This document shows, in pieces, positions 59,689-64,000 of a DNA stretch of 64,000 nt (position 1 is its first letter; every line of letters starts with the position of its first letter). This stretch comes from Adenanthera pavonina (Eukaryota > Streptophyta > Magnoliopsida > Fabales > Fabaceae). The stretch spans positions 8,263,501 through 8,327,500 of the forward strand of contig JAIVEN010000016.1 in NCBI GenBank assembly GCA_026686845.1. The letters are read 5' to 3'. Both the position numbers and the translations under genes were made by a program. Below the pieces are notes generated by a model that searched no databases, was not told the DNA's origin, and worked only from the letters and a program-made list of their open reading frames with translations.

Positions 59689-62600
59689 ATGGAAAATACC
59701 GGCAATTCTGCTCCTTCAACTCTGGAGGAACCCGAGTATTTGGCTCGGTATTTGGTCATCAAGCACTCTTGGCGTGGCCGCTATAAGCGGATTCTATGCG
59801 TTTCCAGTGTTGCCATTATAACGTTGGATCCGTCGACGCTGGCGGTTACGAATTCATATGATGCGGCAAACGATTTTGAGGGAGCAGCACCAATTTTGGG
59901 GCGCGATGACAATTCGAACGAGTTCAGTATCAGTGTGCGGACTGACGGACGTGGCAAGTTCAAAGCCATGAAGTTCTCATCGAGATACAGGGCGAGCATT
60001 TTGGCAGAGTTGCATCGAATACGGTGGAATAGGCTGGGACCAGTAGCTGAGTTTCCAGTACTTCATCTACGGCGACGGACCTCTGAGTGGGTTCCTTATG
60101 TAAGTTACTCTACTGTCTTCAATTTTTCTAGTCGCTCTACTTTATAAAGATAATTTATTTCTTTAGATTGTTAGAAATTGGAAGATGCAAGTTGTTTTTT
60201 CCTCCCCCAATGGTTTGTAAAGTAAAATCATCGCATTGCTGGGAAACATGCTTGTGTCTTGATTAATAGGACTAGAAAGAGTGTATGCTAATGCTTGTCA
60301 GTCATTATATACTTTGTTTAGACTTTAGAGGGGGTGTGAAATAAGTTGAAAGCTTTCTTGAAGCTATTGATGCACAGTGATGCTATTATCGTACCCATGA
60401 TTGTATAGTAATATTTGTTTTATGTAAAGGTGTGGATATTCTGTAGCAAATGTTTAGAAATTGGATAAATTCAAGATGCTGGGAGATGAGCTTTTATATT
60501 ACTATTTGGCTATTGTTCTTGGTGAAGGGTGAACTAATTATTGTGGATGATTATTGACTTGCAGAAATTGAAAGTGACTTATGTTGGTGTTGAACTTATT
60601 GAGATAAAATCTGGAGATCTTCGCTGGTGCTTGGATTTTAGAGACATGGATTCCCCTGCAATTATAATTCTATCTGATGCTTATGGAATGAAAAATGTCG
60701 ATCATGGAAGTGGTTTTGTTCTATGTCCCTTGTATGGAAGAAAATCTAAAGCTTTCCAAGCTGCTTCTGGAACCTCAAATTCTGCTATTATCTCAAATTT
60801 GGTATGCATGGCACTCTCAATACTTCCAAGTATTACTTGGGCATACATTGACATCTTGAATTAGGGAACCTTTTGGTGCTGAAGAAGGAAGAACTAATGC
60901 TCTGGCAAATGATTTTTTTTTTCTTTTCTTTGGATGACTAGAGAATTTGTGTTTGACATTTTTATTAACAACAATAATACTGCTGTGTTACATCATTGCA
61001 GACAAAAACTGCAAAATCCACAGTTGGGCTGTCGCTGTCTGTGGAGAATACCCAAACCCTAACCATTTCTGAGTATTTAAAACGAAGGGGTATCTTCTTG
61101 TTAACATCTTTGTGCTCTTTCCACTTTTCAAATTATTGGTGCTCGTGTCTGGTTACTTACCTAACGACGTTTAATTGTTTAACCTTGAATAAATAAATGA
61201 ATGCAGCAAAAGAAGCAGTTGGTGCAGAAGATGCCCCTTTGGGGGGTTGGTCTGTAACTAGGCTGCGATCTGCTGCCCATGGAACTCTAAATGTTCCAGG
61301 CTTGAGCTTAGGAGTTGGCCCAAAAGGTGGACTTGGGGAGCATGGTGATGCTGTTTCTCGACAACTCATTCTTACAAAGGTTTCTCTTGTTGAAAGGCGT
61401 CCTGAGAACTATGAAGTAAGTGGCGCATTTATTAAGTCTATTAGCTAAAACTGTGTAGATGCTCTGAAATACTGCTTTCACACTTATAGCTTTTAAGATT
61501 TTGGAACTGTTAAATTTTGTGTAACAAACCTCTAGTCTCTTAGCATAGCCTTCTTGGAATCATAAACCAATACATTTAACTGATCACAGGATGTGAACAT
61601 TGTCATTTTCTATGAGCTAAAGGAAACTAAATACATGTAAGTTGCAGATATTTTGCATTTGACATGCACACATGTATAGAATGTGTAATTGTGTTTGTTG
61701 TTAGTTTATAGAGGCTCTGTGTTTCTAAAACCAAACCGTTGTAAATACATATATATGACTATGTGAGAGGATATATACTCCAAAGAGTTATGTCAAATGT
61801 TGAGAATTTTCACTAGATATTTGCAGGCTGTTACTGTTCATCCTTTGTCTACCGTAAGTGCTCTTGTTCGATTTGCTGAAGAGCCCCAGATGTTTGCAAT
61901 TGAATTCAGTGATGGGTGCCCTATCCATGTAAGCATTTGCTATGTTACTCTAGTTGTGATTTATTATGTAGGGAAGTATCTCATGTACATGGCATGAATT
62001 GTAGATCTATGCAAGCACATCCCGTGATAGCTTACTTGCAGCAGTTCGCGATGTACTACAGACAGAAGTAGGTAGATGTATCTTCTCTTGATTAAGAATT
62101 GTTCTATAACTGTACATCTATGTTGAGACATGAGGGTTCATATCCTACATAAATCATTTAATATCTAATATCACTATTGAACTTTTTCCTACAACTGTAA
62201 GTAATATATGTTTATTGCCAAGAAAATATTTGAATTCCGGTATTGGTTCTGTGCAGGGTCAGTGTGCAATCCCTGTATTGCCAAGGCTAACCATGCCTGG
62301 TCACCGTATTGATCCTCCTTGTGGGAGAGTTCATTTGCAATACGGTCAACAAAGGCCTGCTGCTGATATAGAAAGCGCGACCATGCATTTAAAACATTTA
62401 GCAGCAGCTGCAAAAGATGCTGTTGCTGAAGGTGGTTCTGTACCAGGATCGAGAGCTAAGTTATGGCGCAGAATAAGGGAGTTCAATGCCTGTATACCAT
62501 ACAGTGGGGTGCCTCAGAACATTGAAGTACCTGAGGTTACTTTGATGGCCTTGATTACAATGCTTCCCGCCACTCCCAATCTTCCTCCAGAGTCTCCTCC

Positions 62601-64000
62601 TATGCCACCCCCTTCACCAAAAGCAGCAGCAACAGTGATGGGATTCGTTGCATGCTTACGTAGATTACTTGCTTCAAGAAGTGCAGCCTCGCATGTTATG
62701 TCTTTTCCTGCTGCCGTTGGAAGGATAATGGGTTTACTTAGGAATGGTTCTGAGGGTGTGGCTGCTGAGGCTGGTGGTCTAGTTGCAGCACTCATTGGTG
62801 GTGGGCCTGGTGATGCAAATACTGTTTCAGATCTTAAAGGAGAGTGGCATGCCACAATTATGCATACCAAATCAGTATTGTTTGCTAATCATGGCTATGT
62901 TATTATCCTTGTCAACAGACTAAAGCCTATGTCAGTGTCACCATTACTGTCAATGGCTGTTGTTGAGGTGCTTGAGGCTATGATTTGTGAGCCACATGGG
63001 GAGACTACCCAGTACACTGTTTTTGTAGAGTTGTTACGCCAAGTAGCTGGACTGAAACGTCGCTTATTTGCACTTTTTGGTCATCCAGCTGAAAGTGTTA
63101 GAGAAACAGTAGCTGTGATTATGCGATCAATTGCAGAAGAGGATGCCATTGCTGCAGAGTCCATGCGGGGTGCTGCTTTGCGTGATGGTGCTTTGTTGAG
63201 ACATTTATTGCACGCACTGTTTCTTCCTGCAAGTGAGCGTCGTGAAGTTAGTCGACAACTTGTTGCTCTTTGGGCAGATTCTTACCAACCAGCTCTGGAG
63301 CTATTGTCTCGAGTTCTACCTCCTGGCCTTGTTGCTTATTTGCACACTCGTTCTGATGGAGTTCTAGCTGAAGATGTAAATCAAGAAGAGTCATTAACTG
63401 GAAGAAGAAAACGACGCTTACTTCAGCAAAGGAAAGTTCGTGTAGGAAGAGGAATAACTGCTCAAGAGCAGCAGTACTCTTCAGTTAATAATTTTGATGG
63501 TGCTGATTTAGGTAGGCAAACGGGGGGTGCTGCCCATAGAGGTGCAGATAACTATCGTACATCTGTTCCTGACCCAAGCTTTGCACAAGCTTCAAACACT
63601 CAATCTTCACTTGTTTCCACCAATGAAAATTTGGGCAATGGATCCTCTGTAGGAGATGCACAAAATGGTCCTTCAACTATTTTAGCTTCAGCTGTAGCAC
63701 CTTCTGCAAACTCAACTGAAGAAGCATCAGGACCTAATTCGTTAAGTTCAGTTGACCCTGAAAACATTCCAATTGGTTTGCAGAGCACAGGAATTCCAGC
63801 TCCTGCTCAAGTTGTTGTTGAGAACATCCCCGTAGGATCTGGTCGGTTAATATGCAATTGGCCTGAATTTTGGCGAGCTTTTGGTTTAGATCACAATCGT
63901 GCAGATTTGATATGGAATGAGCGTACTAGGCAAGAGCTGAGGGAAGCTTTGCAAGCTGAAGTTCATCTACTAGATGTTGAGAAAGAGCGTACTGAAGATA
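59689..64000 (+). CDS. GRV2: GRV2/KAM2 (RME-8, DnaJ C13-type endosomal protein), 5' part
   Basis: The exons 59689..60099, 60565..60801, 61002..61089, 61207..61415, 61827..61928, 62005..62067 and 62257 to the window end splice in phase. They give about 951 residues of a family near 2,500. The first in-frame ATG is 59689; the frame is open further upstream only through a GTG. Conserved blocks: YLARYLVIKHSWRGRYKRI and DPSTLAVTNSYD (PH-like N-terminus), GRKSKAFQAA, WSVTRLRSAAHGTLNVPG, RFAEEPQMFAIEFSDGCP, PVLPRLTMPGHRIDPPCGR, and an IWN motif at residues 922-924 (DLIWNERTRQELREAL). The J domain lies beyond the right edge. The protein acts on endosomes in vacuolar sorting, endosome organisation, gravitropism and seed protein trafficking. 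No break is seen. Confidence 0.92.

Overview
This window is nuclear DNA from a flowering plant, most likely a woody eudicot. The evidence is split genes with GT-AG introns, very AT-rich introns and spacers, and plant-only families (DUF936, BAHD acyltransferase, a GPI-type GH17 glucanase, GRV2). Old LTR, hAT-like, CACTA-like and Helitron-like debris fills much of the rest. I cannot name the species. There are no bacterial features, CRISPR arrays or phage features.

Layout, left to right. 1-5,080: 5' part of an HDA15-type class II histone deacetylase on the minus strand, running off the left edge, with a small MITE in an intron. 5,081-15,660: gene-free, with a 1.5 kb solo LTR (TSD ATTAT), a Helitron-like block, a CACTA-like MITE and tandem duplications. 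15,842-17,823: GH17 beta-1,3-glucanase with X8 domain (+). 20,563-23,502: DUF936/CORD-type protein (+). 24,713-30,100: ZNHIT2-like gene (-), convergent with the previous gene. Its HIT zinc-finger exon carries an in-frame stop and lost ligands, and its first intron is loaded with transposon copies. 32,338-33,729: BAHD acyltransferase (+). 31,392-31,785 and 34,374-34,848: two hAT-like non-autonomous elements; the second has a perfect 8-bp target duplication.

36,785-44,919: an 8.1 kb Ty1/copia retrotransposon with both LTRs, an unexplained extra ORF before gag, and stops or frameshifts throughout. It sits inside a minus-strand reading frame. 44,920-48,950: remnants, including one decayed calcium-dependent protein kinase exon. 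49,751-52,420: a fold-back element built from 22-bp repeats, split by a 1.9 kb solo LTR (TSD AATTA) of the same family as the one at 5.7 kb, in opposite orientation.

52,723-58,648 holds the most unusual structure: a 5.9 kb insertion with a perfect 5-bp target duplication (ATAGA) and LTR-like termini. Its ~1.15 kb terminal repeats are inverted rather than direct, and it splits a LINE-type RNase H reading frame in two. 59,689-64,000: the 5' third of a GRV2/RME-8 DnaJ endosomal protein gene (+), running off the right edge, with two short uORFs in its leader.

The host genes are unrelated housekeeping or cell-wall genes and do not form a pathway or cluster. The novelty lies in the repeat architecture and the broken ZNHIT2 exon.
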